A DNA stretch of 64,000 nucleotides from Sipunculus nudus (lineage: Eukaryota; Annelida; Sipuncula; Golfingiida; Sipunculidae): the NCBI GenBank assembly GCA_026874595.1, contig CM049313.1, positions 52,377,659 to 52,441,658 of the forward strand. Direction: 5' to 3'. The position numbers were made by a program, and so were the translations under genes. The notes under the pieces are model-generated. The model was not told where the DNA came from, ran no database searches, and worked only from the letters and a program-made list of their open reading frames with translations. Shown here piece after piece: positions 12,101-24,681 of this stretch. Position 1 is the stretch's first letter; each line of letters begins with the position of its first letter.

Positions 12101-12423
12101 TGCTTTCATTTTCTTTTTTTGTGAAATATGTCGTTCAACAGGCCTCACTTTTCACCAGTCGTTCTGAAAATCACTCAATTGTTAGAAAACCGAAAGTTTA
12201 TTCTGTCTGTCTGTCTGTTTGTGATTTCAACTTCCAGCAAGCGTTCGACCTATGGTCGTCTAGTTTTTCTCTTTCACACTTAAATAAGAATTTTTCCAGA
12301 TTGAAAGTTATATTAAAAACATACATATTTCTTGAATTTTCATAGGATAACAAATCATACATTCCAAACAAATGAATAATATGTGAATATTTTCTCCTGC
12401 TTTGAGTCTTGGTACAAGAATAT

Positions 12424-12458
12424 TGATATATATATATATATATATATATAAAGATATA

Positions 12459-12508
<50 letters not shown>
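12424..12508. repeat. (TA)n microsatellite
   Basis: Two TA tracts interrupted by AAG and TTT. Assembly length may be unreliable. Confidence 0.95.
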
Positions 12509-12512
<4 letters not shown>

Positions 12513-15500
12513 AACATGGCCTCTTAGTGACACTTTGTTTTGAAGGGAGATAAATTTAACAAAGCGATAAGAAAAAATAGCAATTGGTCTACGTTATAGG
12601 GGCTGAGAATAATCAATAAGTCATTACCTGTTGTGCATACAATGGAGTGAATCTTGAAATTTTCCCGTTTGGTGTTTAAGGCTCTTGTAGTGATGAAACA
12701 GGGAAACATCCGCCCATCAACTACCATTCGTTCTTGATCCAAGTGAAATACTTCATCGCAGCTTATTGGTGAAAAGTTGAAAGTTCATTTATTTATATCT
12801 GTAAAAAAAAGACTTATTGTCCGCAATCGCGAGCGATAGCTAGGGGAGACTCCGTCACCCTCTCCATCCCAAATCCCGCTCTTTCGACACCAAACCTGCC
12901 CCGGTCGCCCACAAGTGAACCGTCACACAAATAAGTCTGTTGGCTTAGGAACTTATAGATAAGGCGCAGGTGCAAAATAAATAAATATCACGTGCAAATA
13001 TATTATTTGCGGCCATTGCTCTGACCAAAGGTATATTTTGGATGACCAGTCGTATTTTAGATCTTTCGCAGGCAGGCAAAGAAATGATCGATAAAAATGG
13101 GCTAGGCCATTGAGTGTACGACCTCAGAAATAAGGTCAAGGTAAAAAATAAATATCAGTTGCAAATATGTCACCTATGACTAATACTCTGCCTGTAGTTT
13201 ATTTTATGAAAATCAGGAGTACTGGAGCCAAGAAGAAAGAAAATAAAGTCTACCCAAAAAGAATATTAATATAACAATCAAATTACCAACCCCTTATATG
13301 CCTTAAGGGAAGGACACAATAGAATGTTGATTACAAACTTGCATATAAAGCTAATTGTTAGAGTGAGAAATATGTTTGTCTATTGCTCGAATGTAGCACC
13401 AGTTACGTGACTTTCAGTTTGTTACTTGAGCTCTTCCAACGTTTCGACTGAGTGACTGAAATATCAAAACCCTGTAACTATACTTTCTACTGAAAACATC
13501 AAGTTTCGCATGCAAGAGTGCATGTAGAATGGCATGAAAGATGGCAGAATCCGGTTTATACTGAGCGAATATGTGTCTGAAGTTTGATATGATCGTAGGA
13601 TGCATCATTAGCGGAGAAGCAATTTTGAGGGAAGGCAAACTTTTATTAATGTATTTCCGTTGGAAATGTGAAAATTACAAAGTATTACGATTCCTGTATA
13701 CGGCGTAGTTTTAAGTATCTAGAATTGCTGATGGCTGCACTGAGGCAAAATCAAGGTAGAAATATGCAAAATCAAACAATCGTCTAGGTTCTATCCGTTT
13801 TTATTTTAACTTGTGCTGACATCTACAACTCATTTTCTTTGAGCGGCTGGGATGAACAAATTTGGATTTGTTCTGCAAATATTCCGACATGCCTCTGCGA
13901 CTTTCCCGAAGATAACAGTTTGAAATGTCAAACTTGTATGCTGAGCGCCATTACCTTTGGTGAATAATTTTAATAGAAAACAATGCTCTTTCTTTTTTAT
14001 TCCCTTACCTATTTGGGGTAAAATAAAGAGATGATTGGTAAGATTAAATATCTACTTTGACATATGAAATGTGTAGCGTTATTCGTGTTTCGTGAAAACC
14101 ATTAAAATAAGGGCGATGCACTCACTGCGGTGGTGATATACTACTGACAGAAAGTGGTCACACACATGAAGATTAGAGTCAATCGCTAGTTTATTTTGCC
14201 TTTATGTATTCTATGTTTTGACATTAGCAGGTTATCTTTATAAAAAAAATATTTATGTAAACGAAACATGTTCAAAACGTGCATTTTAGTTAACGTTTTC
14301 CGGCATGTAACATTTAAGGATATTTTAAATATTTCTCGTTGGAAGTTGCCGCCTCCATTTAATTAATGTTAATTGGAATACACATATGAACATATGCAGA
14401 ATTCCCTTACGTTCAGGGGCCACTTACAAAACAATGGAAGGCAAAGGGACCAGGATATTCAGTTACCGCGGCTTTTCATATTTAAAGTTTGAACTATTAC
14501 TAGATGATTAAGAGTTTTAATATATTGCTTATTTATATATTATATGAATATTATAAATGGATTATGAAAGTAAATGTAAAAAATATATTATGTAATAATG
14601 ATAAGAGAAATATATCACGGCGGCTACACGGTTCTCACGCCGGATGTGATCCGTGTTGATCAGGCACCTTTATGGGCCTGGGACTTTACCTGGTGAGCTA
14701 TACGTGTTCCGTACCTGGAATGTTTTTTTTTAAGTGTTCCGGTTTGCGTGGAAGTAACTGTGGGGGGTACCCTCGGGCCACTACGGCTATATCGGTGGCA
14801 GTAGGATTCCATCAGTGCCTGGTAGGGTTCTGTTGGGATTCTTTTTTCACCCCGATTGACCCCGGCAAAGTATTGCACGCAAAACTCCACCGGGACACGT
14901 TGCCGATTGAAGACTGTTGATCAGGATTGGCTACGGTTCTCTAGGTCCGGGTACGGTCTAACCACGAATGGCTACGATTAACTGCGGAGTTGAACCATAG
15001 GGCCACCGGGACGCCAAACTTCATTCGTATCCCGATAACGTCATAGGTTTTGCCTGTCGTAAGTAGCAAAGATAAGATAGACTGGTGTCCCTGTATTCTA
15101 TGCATCCTGAGAGAAGCTTTACCATTTTGGATGAGGGTGCCAGTCTAACTGTTGGGACTCTATGAGAGAGACCCAGGATTTGTATAAATATCGATCGATA
15201 CTGGAGAGTTGGTGATTCTCTGGAGCTACAGCTTGGATGGAGGTATTTACGGCTGCTTTGTACCTTAGACTACTCGTGTGATCACACCACTTGACTTCAT
15301 GACTTCCAGTAATGTTCTTGGGATTTCGGAAGGTAGGGAACGAGTTTAGTAATACGCGTTTTATATCAAATGTGTGAATGTTATATAAAGCTGTTCGGTG
15401 TTTTGGATAAATATTTGTCAGTGTTAGGTAAAACAGGACTTAAAACCTATACCCCCATGTTGTGGTTTAATCTGAAATGTAAGTTACAAAATGTCCGTTA

Positions 15501-16711
15501 AACCATTTCCATAGCTACAAACAAACATCGTGATTGCCTTACATTAGGTTTCCTGTAGTCCTGGGTAGAACCATGTGAATCTTTACATAAAATACTAGTA
15601 CGTTTTAGGAAGCATTATTCAATATAATATCAGTTTGCGTGAGCTATATTCATATTGATCGATGATCGGTAAAATGTCGAAATCTCTATAACAGTTTGTT
15701 TTTATGACCGCGTTGGTAGTTACCTTAACTGGTTATACATTTCGCGGTTTAAATGGTGAAAGTGTACACGCTATGTTTCAAACATATCGGTTGATTCAGC
15801 TATATTTATTACATTTAATATCGCTTAGATTTCTAGATTTCTAGGAATTAGATAAAAGTGTTGGTGCCTGTAGGACAAGTTTGTTAAGGTCCTTCCTATT
15901 CTATTGCTCGTATTTCTGTTACAAGTAGCTAATAATCGTGTAGTTCAGAGCATTAGCCGATTATTTCTATGCCAGTCACCGTGTGGTGTAACTGTAGGAG
16001 TAGGGCCAGGGACTTCAGTATGTTGAAAAGTTGCATATGAACAACTCAAAGTTTAATTCATTTTCCATGATGCCAAGCTCCCCGGACGTTTTCAAAGGGA
16101 ACAAGACAGGAGCACCAATAAGCGACAATATTTAGGACTTGTTGCTTAAGGAATAAAATAGAAAACAAAAGAAAGAGTAGCAGGTATTCAGCAGAACATT
16201 TTAGGATGAGGCCCAAATTATTGAATTTCGCAAGGGACAAAACACTATATTAACCCTATTTTTTTTACAATTATTTTAGAATTTCGACAAATTTCGACAC
16301 GATTCACATTAACCTTTTTTTAGCTTTGGTTGATATTTACCGAATTTGAACAAATATTACTGAAACAGTCTGGTTGAAGTTATTGTGAATCTTTAAAACA
16401 GAGAAAAAATAAAATAAAATAAATGTGCAATATCTTTAACCTGAGATAATCTATCCATATTAGGGAGTTATATGTGTCACTTTGAGTGCGCTTTAGTAAG
16501 CCTGTAAATAGTAAATGGTAAAGCTAATTAAAATGAATTCCAAAAGATTTGGTTATTTTATGATTGATTTTGTTTGATCAAACATGAATTTCCTTAATCA
16601 GATTTTGTTTATTCAAATTTCAGAAAAAGAAACCGATTTATAATATACACACAATTACACACACCCACTGCACCAGCGTGTGACCCCTGCTGATTATATT
16701 TAGTAAATATA
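12509..16711. other. Intergenic DNA with one GC-richer island
   Basis: No gene found. 14625-15115 is clearly richer in G and C than its surroundings, with overlapping open frames on both strands (14672-14920 + and 14660-14890 -), neither resembling a known domain. It could be an unrecognised repeat or exon. The remainder is AT-rich and unremarkable. Confidence 0.4.
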
Positions 16712-16790
16712 TAGTAAAAATGGACCAGGGTAGTTGAATATATATATATATATAATTACATATATCCATATATAATGGATCAGGCTTGTG

Positions 16791-16850
<60 letters not shown>

Positions 16851-16872
16851 CTACCCTGGTCCATTTTTACTA
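16712..16872. repeat. Perfect inverted repeat enclosing (TA)n tracts (foldback)
   Basis: The arm 16712-16742 (TAGTAAAAATGGACCAGGG, then TAGTTGAATATA) is matched exactly by its reverse complement ending at 16872. Between the arms are a short TA tract, an ATGGATCAGG spacer and a (TA)n tract at 16793-16846. The isoleucine/tyrosine-repeat open frames on both strands are translations of the TA tract. Confidence 0.85.
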
Positions 16873-19800
16873 CCCACAAAATACCTTCAGACATGCTTGG
16901 ATCTACCCTTGCTTGTAGAAAGTCAAACAGGTCTTGCTAAACGGAATCTAAATCTACTGAAAAAAAGTAGAAACTGCAGCCTTCCTAAATTTATATGAGC
17001 AGAGCGCGGTCTGTAGCCATTCCATTCCCTATAAAATTCATCCCAGCAGTACTAAATAGTTCTGAATGGGCAAAAAGCTAGATTTCCAAAGTATGAGGAC
17101 CATAATTTTGTGGCTAGATCGCTCACTGAAAAAAGTAACTTTAAAAAAATACACTAAGACATCATGCAAAAAACAACAAGATACGCAGGGGTCTAATGTT
17201 TATTCTGAGTCATAGTGTGCATGACAGAGGGGGATCAAGAAATAAAACAGTGAAAGTGAAAGTACATTTCAGCAGTAGTCCAAGATAGGTGCATCCACCT
17301 ATGACTTGCACCCGCTTACAAACTAGTCACATAATCAATAGTTGCCGCTATGGCTTAGATATATGGTGACAGTCATGTTTTTATTATGCAATAAAATTTA
17401 ATCATAAAGTTTAAAAGTATTTTTGAAAATAAACTCAATCCATGCTTGTTTCATTTTATTGGCTATATAGAATTGCTTACACTCATATATGAAAGCCAAA
17501 TATAAAGTATGAATAATTCCTTACTTTAATAACAGAAAAGGGCAAAACTACAAACTCACAAATTAAATCAAAACAGGTGGCACCACCTGTAGCCTAAAAT
17601 GACATAGTACTTACCGTTCCTCTGACATCTAGTTCTGATGGCTGCAGCTTTGCCTTAGGTATTAAGCAGAGGACAGAGTACCATGCATATTAAAAAATAA
17701 AATCGGCAAATTTTGAGATCCAGTAAATGTGATGTCCTGTAAAGACGCAAAATTTGAAAAATTAATAGTTATTTTATTCCCTTAATAACTATGACAGGGA
17801 AACCAAAATATTAAAACTCCATGCCTTATCTTGGAAAAAGTGAAAAAGATCATTTGGCCCTCAGAAAGCGGCTCAAAATCACTGGCAGTTTCAGGACCAA
17901 TATTCCTGTAATATTTGTTGCTGATGACTGCTACCATTCTTGAGATATTCATAGTTCCATAAAGACATCATTTTGAGAATAATCTGACTTAATTCCAACC
18001 TTCCGCCTGTGGTTGGGACTACTCAAGCAAACCTTGTCGAAATGTCACTGTTTGGCGGCCAGGACTACTGGTCTTTACAATCAATTTGTTTAATAAAAAT
18101 AGTACATTCCTTCTGATTACATTTTATTTGCGCATAAATGCAAAACATTACATATTCCATTTATTTCTAACCATAAAACGCCTATATCCATGTAATTTGC
18201 CTTGAAACAATTATCATTCAGTGTATATGACCGAACTTTATATCACCCTCTTCACTACATTTATCCCTACGCCGCTGGTGTATTTAGAACCCCCGTGCAT
18301 TGTGTGACCGGTTTTATTCTCCTGCCTCTAAATAATTATTGGATATCACATGAAAGCCAACAAGAAATCTTTATAGCCTTATTTTGGACAAAACGGATCA
18401 TTTCAGCCAGCAGCCGGCCATTTCTGCCCGCCGAAAGTAGGAGAATAAAGATGGTGCATTAGTCAGAGTGATATAAAAATATCAGCTTTACAAAACCCAT
18501 ACTGGAGCAATAAAAAGTTGAAACGCAAGCAAGTGTATGTACAGGCCGGAGATATTGAAGTTTTTTAATTTCAAAGGCGGACTAAAGAATGATATATCTA
18601 TTTCGCAAAGCAACAGCTTACGAAAAGTAACATAGAATAATGAAGCAGCCTGGCATCAATGGAGATTTCTTTAAAATCCAGTAAGAGTGATGGGGAGCAT
18701 ATTCAAGATAAATGCAACGGGATGTAAAAGACATTTGCCTGATAACTTACCTTATCCTGTATCTTTACTCTGCACCAACTAAAGTTTTTTAACATCAATA
18801 TACTGTGAAGGATTACATGGGTACATCGGGTCAGGATTTCTATATTCTTCCTTTTGAACTTGGCTGTCCTGATTCATAAAAGAAACTCCATAAAATTAGT
18901 TTCGCTGCAGGGTTTTACGGTGCATAATAAGAAATTTATAAATTTCTAATACTAAATGTGCGTGTGTGAGTTTGTTTAATACATGTTTCGACTTAGAAGT
19001 TCATACAAGATGATTGCTTCAGCATGGAGGGTATGCGTCCATCCTTGTTTGTGTAGTTATAAGGTTGTTCACGAAATAACTCACACAAACATGAGCGGAA
19101 TCTCATGAAAATTTCAGGGCATTACGGGAAGTAGCCAATATAAATTATATTGTGGTGTGGATTTGGAACCTTATCTGGATAAAAAAACACAAATACACAG
19201 TCACTTATGCACTATACAATATGGGCGAAAACCGAATGGCGGAGACTTGCATTCATTAAAATGCAAATGTTAAGTTAATATTTTTAATGTGTTGAAAAGC
19301 TTTTTATCTAAAATAGTAGCTAAAGATATCCAGCGTAATTAAACTTTTCTTTGTCTATTGGAAAAAGGTACATTCCTGATATGGTAGGCATATTAAGCAC
19401 ACCTTATTATTAGTTATGGTTCAAATATATATTTTAATATATGTCCCAAATAATATATATGCACTGATAAATTAAATCCGACACGTGTTCCATAGTTTTG
19501 CTTAGTAAATTCCTTATTTTAAAGTGTGATTTATGTGATTATTAAAAACAGGGAGCACGAGGGCCATATACATTTTCTGAAAAATAAATTACTTCATCTT
19601 TGATTACTACATTCTTTGAGACGTACAGAGGACGAGAAAGAAAGCCTTATATATAATCCTTTTATTTGGAAGCCATTTGATTAAGTTTAATTGGGAAAAT
19701 GAATGACTATGACAAGACACGTCTATAGGGATGTCACGGTACAGCGATTAATGAAAGAACAGTTAGACCAGAAATCTAAATGGTAATTGGTTCCGCTTAA

Positions 19801-20032
19801 AAAAAACCAGATCAATACAAGAAAATAATATAAATAAATGCAATAAAATAATGCCTTAAAATGAACACGGATTTGGATTATCGTTAATCTGGATGACAAG
19901 AAAGCCCCTTCGATAAAGATCGTGAGATTCAAGTTATTTCAAGTAATTTGACATCAATTGAAACATGCAGTACCATCACCAATAAATCAGGTATTGTTCG
20001 CTGTGGTTATTCAGATCAATGGTCTTAAAGCT
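16873..20032. other. AT-rich intergenic DNA
   Basis: No supported gene. A short frame at 18202-18462 (+) has no recognisable domain. Confidence 0.4.
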
Positions 20033-20470
20033 TAAATGGGCCCAATCACCTATAAACCATGTTGAATTAACACTAAAAATAGCCTCCTCCCTTTAGAATG
20101 AATTGATACCTGCCAAACGATTGCCCTGTAACCGTTTGCTTACTCCAGTACACGAGTACGTGTTATAAACAGTGGACCGGGCGCGATCGCAGGCGTAAAC
20201 ATAAACACAGCGCATGCATCACCGGGCTACACCACGTGTCAATTTAGAGATTTCCTGACTTTTGGCCCAAAAATTAAGTAAATGTTCCACGTGTACTGTG
20301 TTTACCAACACTCGGAGCCATAACAAGGAGCTAAACCGCTGTATGCGAGGTACTGAGCCTGTTTCATGGGAGTTTTTTGGTGCTTAACTTTCGTATAAAG
20401 CAAAACTGAACTGTTAGTGTGGAAGAGTAGGCAAAATATTGATCCTGATTATGTCCTTTTAACGATATCT
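20033..20470 (+). repeat. Dispersed repeat C, copy 2
   Basis: Colinear with 1436-1950: AATCACCTATAAA, GTTTGCTTACTC, GGGCGCGATCGCAGG, ACATAAACACAGCGC, GCCATAACAAGGAG and CCTGATTATGTCC occur in the same order. This copy is shorter because of internal deletions. Confidence 0.6.
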
Positions 20471-21400
20471 GAATCGTATCCCTTTTCCGACAAATCGATG
20501 TTAATGCCGAGATTTACCTGCCTTAGATTATATGTGATTTCTACATTCATTCATTATAAGCATTAGGTAATTCCTGCTAGAAATGGTTTTGAAAATGCTC
20601 TCAGACGCATGTTTATAAACAAGCCATAAGTAAAACCTGTACACGGCCTGTGTTGACAAGCAGAAAAGCCATATGACCGAAGGTGTTTCATTGCATTTGG
20701 ACGTACGTTGAAAGTGCCATTTGCTCTTTTCGTCTGACTTGTCACCAGATTCCCTTTTGAATGGGTCTGGAATATTTTGGTGGGGCCCCCACATAATAAC
20801 GGGCATATGAAAAAAAAAAGAGCCTGAGAAATATATATTTTTTCTTTCTGGTCAATCTTCTGAAAAGTTCAAGGAATTTTCTTTTGTTAATACAGGCATC
20901 AGGCAACGGCCCCTTTAACAGTTTTCCATCAGCTCCCATACATTACAACCCATTGTCTTCTAGGTATCAGGTGTAAACTATCCTCAGACAACCCTGCGTG
21001 CCCTGTCTGATCCATACATTGGGCGACTGTGTAATACATATGCGACCATGACAGGGCATATTGATAACTCTGATGGTACCATGCTTCACGGCTAAGCTGT
21101 TATAGATCGTCCCCTTTTGTGCCCATATTTTCTCAACAATCCGGAGTCATATTCGGTAGTTGGTATTATTTTCGATCGACTCGGTGTGCAATGTTGCATC
21201 CCGGTGTGGCTTCCTAAAAATCCTTACGTGGTTTATAACACACCTGATCCGGCGTACATCTTGCTTAAAGGCCAGTCATTCACCTTGTTTCGGTAGCAAT
21301 TGTGTGGTTTCTGACTTACTTTACGTAAATTGTAAAGAAGTACATGTTATTCCTATTCAAAAAAGTTATGTGCAATTTGTTTCCTGTCTGACTCTCTGGG
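20471..21400. other. Intergenic DNA
   Basis: Short open frames on the minus strand (20528-20939) and at 21160-21411 (+) overlap each other and show no domain. Nothing else is visible. Confidence 0.4.
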
Positions 21401-21419
21401 TGCTTAAATGACATCTATT

Positions 21420-22520
21420 CTGATAGCTTGCAAAATATAGGTCATAGTGACCTAATTTCACTTTTCCAAGGACATTGCCCGAGAAAGTCTCAGAATGTTA
21501 CATAAGAAAATTCTTGGCCTAACAGATACAATATGTGCCCTGACTGACTGTCTGGGTGCCTATATGACTTCTTTCCTAAAGGTCGCAAAATATAGCTAGG
21601 TCACGGTGACCTTATTCAGTTTTCCACAGACATTTGCCAAGGACGTCTCAGAATATTACATTAGAAGATTCTAGGCCTAACAAATACAATGCATGCCGTG
21701 TCTGACTTTCTTGATGCTCAGAATCCTGTTTTCGGCTTAATTTCTGGTTTCCAAGGAGATTTGCCTAGGACCGCTCAGGATGTTGCATTAGAAGATACTA
21801 GGCTTAACAGATACGATTTGTGCCCATCTGACATTCAGGGTGCTCAAAATCCGGTTTTCGGCCTGTAGGTCACAAAATGTTGGTCACCATGACCTACTTT
21901 CATGTTTCCAAGGACATTTGCCTAGGACCTCCCTAAATGTCACGTTGGAGGATTCTAGACCTTATGGATACTATTTGTGCCCCATCTGACATTCAGAGTG
22001 CTCAAAATAAGGTTTTTCGGCCCATAGGTCATAAAATATATGTCACCATGACCTAACTTCAGGTTTCCAAGGAGATTTGCCTGGAAACTCCCAGGATATT
22101 GTGTTAGAGGATTCTAGGCTCCACAAATACGATTTGTCCCAATCTGACATCCATGGTGCTCATATGACATCTTTTCCCTTTAGGTCGCAGAATATAGGTC
22201 ACAGTGACCTAGTTTCAGGTTTCCAAGGACATTAACCCAGGATATCCCAAAATGTCAGGTAAGAGGTCACTAGGACTAATGGATACAATTTGTGCCACTT
22301 CTGAATGTCTGGGTGCTCAAAATCATGTTTTCGGCCCGTAGGTAACAAAATATAGGTCACCATGACCTAATTTCGGGTTTCCAAGGAGAGTTGCCCAAGA
22401 CCTCCTTGGATGTACAGTTAGAAGTTTCTAGGTCTAACGGTTACATTTTGTGCCCTGTTAACGGCCGGACGGACACCGGACAAAGGGTGATCGCTAAAAT
22501 TGCTTCTCTATAACAGTTAC
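21420..22520 (+). repeat. Tandem-core repeat B, copy 1 (about 7 units of ~155 bp)
   Basis: Each unit contains a GGTTTCCAAGGA(C/G)A block, a TTCTAGG(C/T)(C/T)TAAC block, a GATTTGTGCCC-like block and a GGGTGCTCAAAAT-like block. Most units open with a GGTCAnnnTGACC palindrome at 21439, 21598, 21881, 22196 and 22354, with a degenerate one at 22040. The right end (GTTAACGGCCGGACGGACACC, then GGTGATCGCTAAAA) matches the right ends at 50.45 and 56.06 kb, so this is one family with different core copy numbers. Non-coding. Confidence 0.8.
21439..22368. promoter_or_regulatory. Array of AGGTCAnnnTGACCT (ERE-type) palindromes
   Basis: Perfect 15-mers AGGTCAnnnTGACCT occur at 21439-21453 (spacer TAG), 21598-21612 (CGG), 22196-22210 (CAG) and 22354-22368 (CCA). 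A further perfect GGTCAnnnTGACC core is at 21881-21895 (CCA) and a one-sided version at 22040-22054. This is the consensus inverted repeat with 3-bp spacing bound by estrogen-receptor-type steroid receptors. Occupancy is untested; the match itself is direct. Confidence 0.5.
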
Positions 22521-23271
22521 TTGACTTATGACAAAACAATACACAGGGACAGGAGTCAAACGGCGAATTTCTGCGATCGCTCGTGGAGCAAAATTTACCG
22601 ATTAGAGTGTGTTGGATCTCCGATTATATGTTAAATAAAAGAGAGACTTCCAAGTCTCGCGTTATCAACAAGGTCTTCACGTTGACAGACAAAGATATCA
22701 AATGTCCTGATTAAAAAATCAGTCATTCGAGTTTAAAATAGACCATTGATTTAACACTTCGATGATCCTTCTATTGCCTTATATAACTCGTTACTTTCTG
22801 GTATCATTTTATTGCATAGCATTTTATGAATTAGCTGAAGGGGCAAGCATAATACAAACACCCTTTTAATTGCGTTCGGATTTATTCTGGACTTGCGCGG
22901 ATGGCCTGGTGGTTTTCGTAATCGCTGCCAAATGTAGTGAAATTACGCGCGTGAGCTTTTCTTATCTGATTACTGCAGTTTGTGAGAGTATTGCGCGGTC
23001 TCTATGAAGAACGGTCGAGTACGCATGACATGATCGGTGGTCACTGTCATCAGGAGAACGCTCTCGGTGCAGCAGGTCGCATCTGGTGATCAGCTGTAGT
23101 TATCAACAGCATCTTATGCCATGGACGGCAGCGATAATATTATAGGGGAGTGCTATTAGTAGGGCGCATGGTGATCTTTTACGAGCATTCGAAGCCATAT
23201 AATATTATAGGATTCCAGACCCTATAATATTACAGGGTCTCTGAGGTATGTTGGGAAGGCGCAGGGTGCAG

Positions 23272-23273
<2 letters not shown>
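22521..23273. other. Intergenic DNA
   Basis: No gene. 23130-23250 has TATAATATTA-containing short palindromes (for example GACCCT...AGGGTC around 23217-23238) without a known role. Confidence 0.4.

Positions 23274-23326
<53 letters not shown>
23274..23326. repeat. (TA)n microsatellite
   Basis: Uninterrupted TA tract that abuts, and probably has replaced, the left end of the adjoining Tigger-type MITE. Confidence 0.95.
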
Positions 23327-23327
<1 letters not shown>

Positions 23328-23500
23328 CCTCGTTGTGTCGAACTCGCTTAAGGCGAATACCCCGCTTATGTCGAAGTAACAGACTTGATAATCAGGACAA
23401 CACTAGCTGAATTATTACCAAATAAAACCCGCTTGTGTCGAACCTCGGATGTGTCGAAGTTTTCTGAGGGTCCCTTCGACTTCGACACGTGTTTTCACTG
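23326..23500. mobile_element. Tigger/pogo-type MITE, left end eroded
   Basis: The right end reads ACACGTGTTTTCACTG then TA, i.e. CAGTGAAAAC... inward with a TA target site. Both sides carry repeated TGTCGAA motifs (CGTTGTGTCGAACTCGC on the left, GACTTCGACACG on the right) forming imperfect inverted ends. The expected left CAGTG is missing at the junction with the TA tract. No coding capacity. Confidence 0.6.
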
Positions 23501-24276
23501 TATATGTATATATAATATGTGTGTGTGTGATTTTCGCTGAATTTAATCCACGGGGTCTGTTGCGAAGGCAAAGGCTGTAGTCATATATTTGATTTTGCTG
23601 ATTCGAATCTTTCTTTATCATACGTGTATCGTTGTTCATAGGTCAGATATGTAGCCAAGTCGAACCAACGTAAAACCATACAACAGATAAAGTTATTCAC
23701 ATCTATAATATTTTTGCCATTCACGGATACTGAGAATATATTTTAAATCGTTTTAATTTAGAATCGTTTTAAGTTAGAATTTAAATAAAAAATATAGAAT
23801 TCTATTTGAAAAAAAAATCCCTGTATCGATGCTTAAAATCACCCGCACAAACATCCTGTGTAGTTCGTCCTGTAGAAATTTAACCCTGCGTTTCAGCTAT
23901 ATACAAGAATCAACAGCGTCTCGTTAAGATAACACAATTCATTAAGAAATAGCAGGACATGGAAACTATTTACATCTCTTTCATTTGTCTCACAAAATAT
24001 CCGAAATTTTGCGAAAGTTAAAAATAAAAAAAAATAATAAAACGGAAAAAATAATAATCGATTGTCTCATTTTATCAAATGTTTGAGGTCCGCTCACTAG
24101 GTTCCAATGTGGCATTTGGTTGGTCATGGCGGCTACGCATTACATAGATTAGGTGTGATACCGATTGATTCTGATTTTCCATGACCGTTTAGTAATCAAT
24201 TTTATGTAGTACTCGATGAAAACTAGGCCAAATTGATAAACAGATGGAAAACGTAACATAAATACTGTTGGAAACG
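23501..24276. other. AT-rich intergenic DNA
   Basis: Nothing recognised. Confidence 0.4.
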
Positions 24277-24660
24277 TTTATTATGGAACAGTTTATCACA
24301 CCACACACGCAGCGGACATATAATTCCCGGAAACCTTCACGCAAAAGTCAAGAACATTCGAGTCCAGGGGTTGCAACAAAACGAGTTTATTTCCGAGAAC
24401 GTCACAGATTGCTTTCGCCCACCGTGGACTGGATCCAGTCTGACAAACAGTACTTCCAGAATACACAGTTCTCTGGCTTTCACCCGCCATTAACTGGTAA
24501 TAAATACAATTCACCAACACACAAAGTATTCCTGCGCGCTGCTTAGCTAATTATAAAACTCAAGAACCAATATTCATCCTCTCGCAGAATTTGACAACAC
24601 ACCTCGCTTGGTGCCGATCTGCCTCTCACGAAATGTCGTCCGCAAAGACAAACTCTTTCG
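24277..24660 (-). other. Putative short heat-inducible transcription unit (minus strand)
   Basis: Downstream of the minus-strand heat-shock-type promoter at 24682-24790 lies about 380 bp ending in AATAAA (minus strand, 24282-24277; a second AATAAA at about 24390). It contains a 74-codon open frame (24520-24296, internal methionine in LMAGESQR) whose TGA lies just before the poly(A) signal. The peptide has a GSSPRWAKAICDVLG stretch that faintly recalls the C-terminal part of FGGY sugar kinases; this is too short to assign. Alternatives are a non-coding heat-induced RNA or a solo LTR, since a promoter and poly(A) signal within 0.5 kb is LTR-like; however no matching flanking duplication was found. 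Confidence 0.35.
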
Positions 24661-24681
24661 GCAGCCTTGGAAGCAGCCTTA

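Larger units (their letters stand above)
10356..12263 (+). mobile_element. Tandem-core element resembling pearl/Helentron non-autonomous elements
   Basis: The left end is a near-perfect hairpin (10356-10385, GCTTGCCG..AAATC against GATTTCGGCAAGC). The core is about four tandem units of ~280-330 bp. Near the right end is a (CTGT)n microsatellite (about 12202-12220), then GCAAGC, a perfect hairpin CGACC-TAT-GGTCG (12246-12258) and CTAG. The left GCTTGCcGGAAaT recurs inverted at the right end (GCTTGCtGGAAgT), a subterminal inverted repeat. This architecture (subterminal IR, tandem core, microsatellite, 3' hairpin) is that described for bivalve pearl elements and Helentron-derived elements. No Rep/helicase is encoded, and exact ends and family remain inference. 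Confidence 0.5.

Noticed and set aside
16638-16998. Ile/Tyr-repeat open frames on both strands
   Set aside because: Translation of the (TA)n tract, not protein coding.
24296-24520. FGGY sugar-kinase fragment
   Set aside because: Only a ~15-residue faint resemblance (GSSPRWAKAICDVLG), with no ATPase motifs or further exons. Kept only as an unassigned frame.
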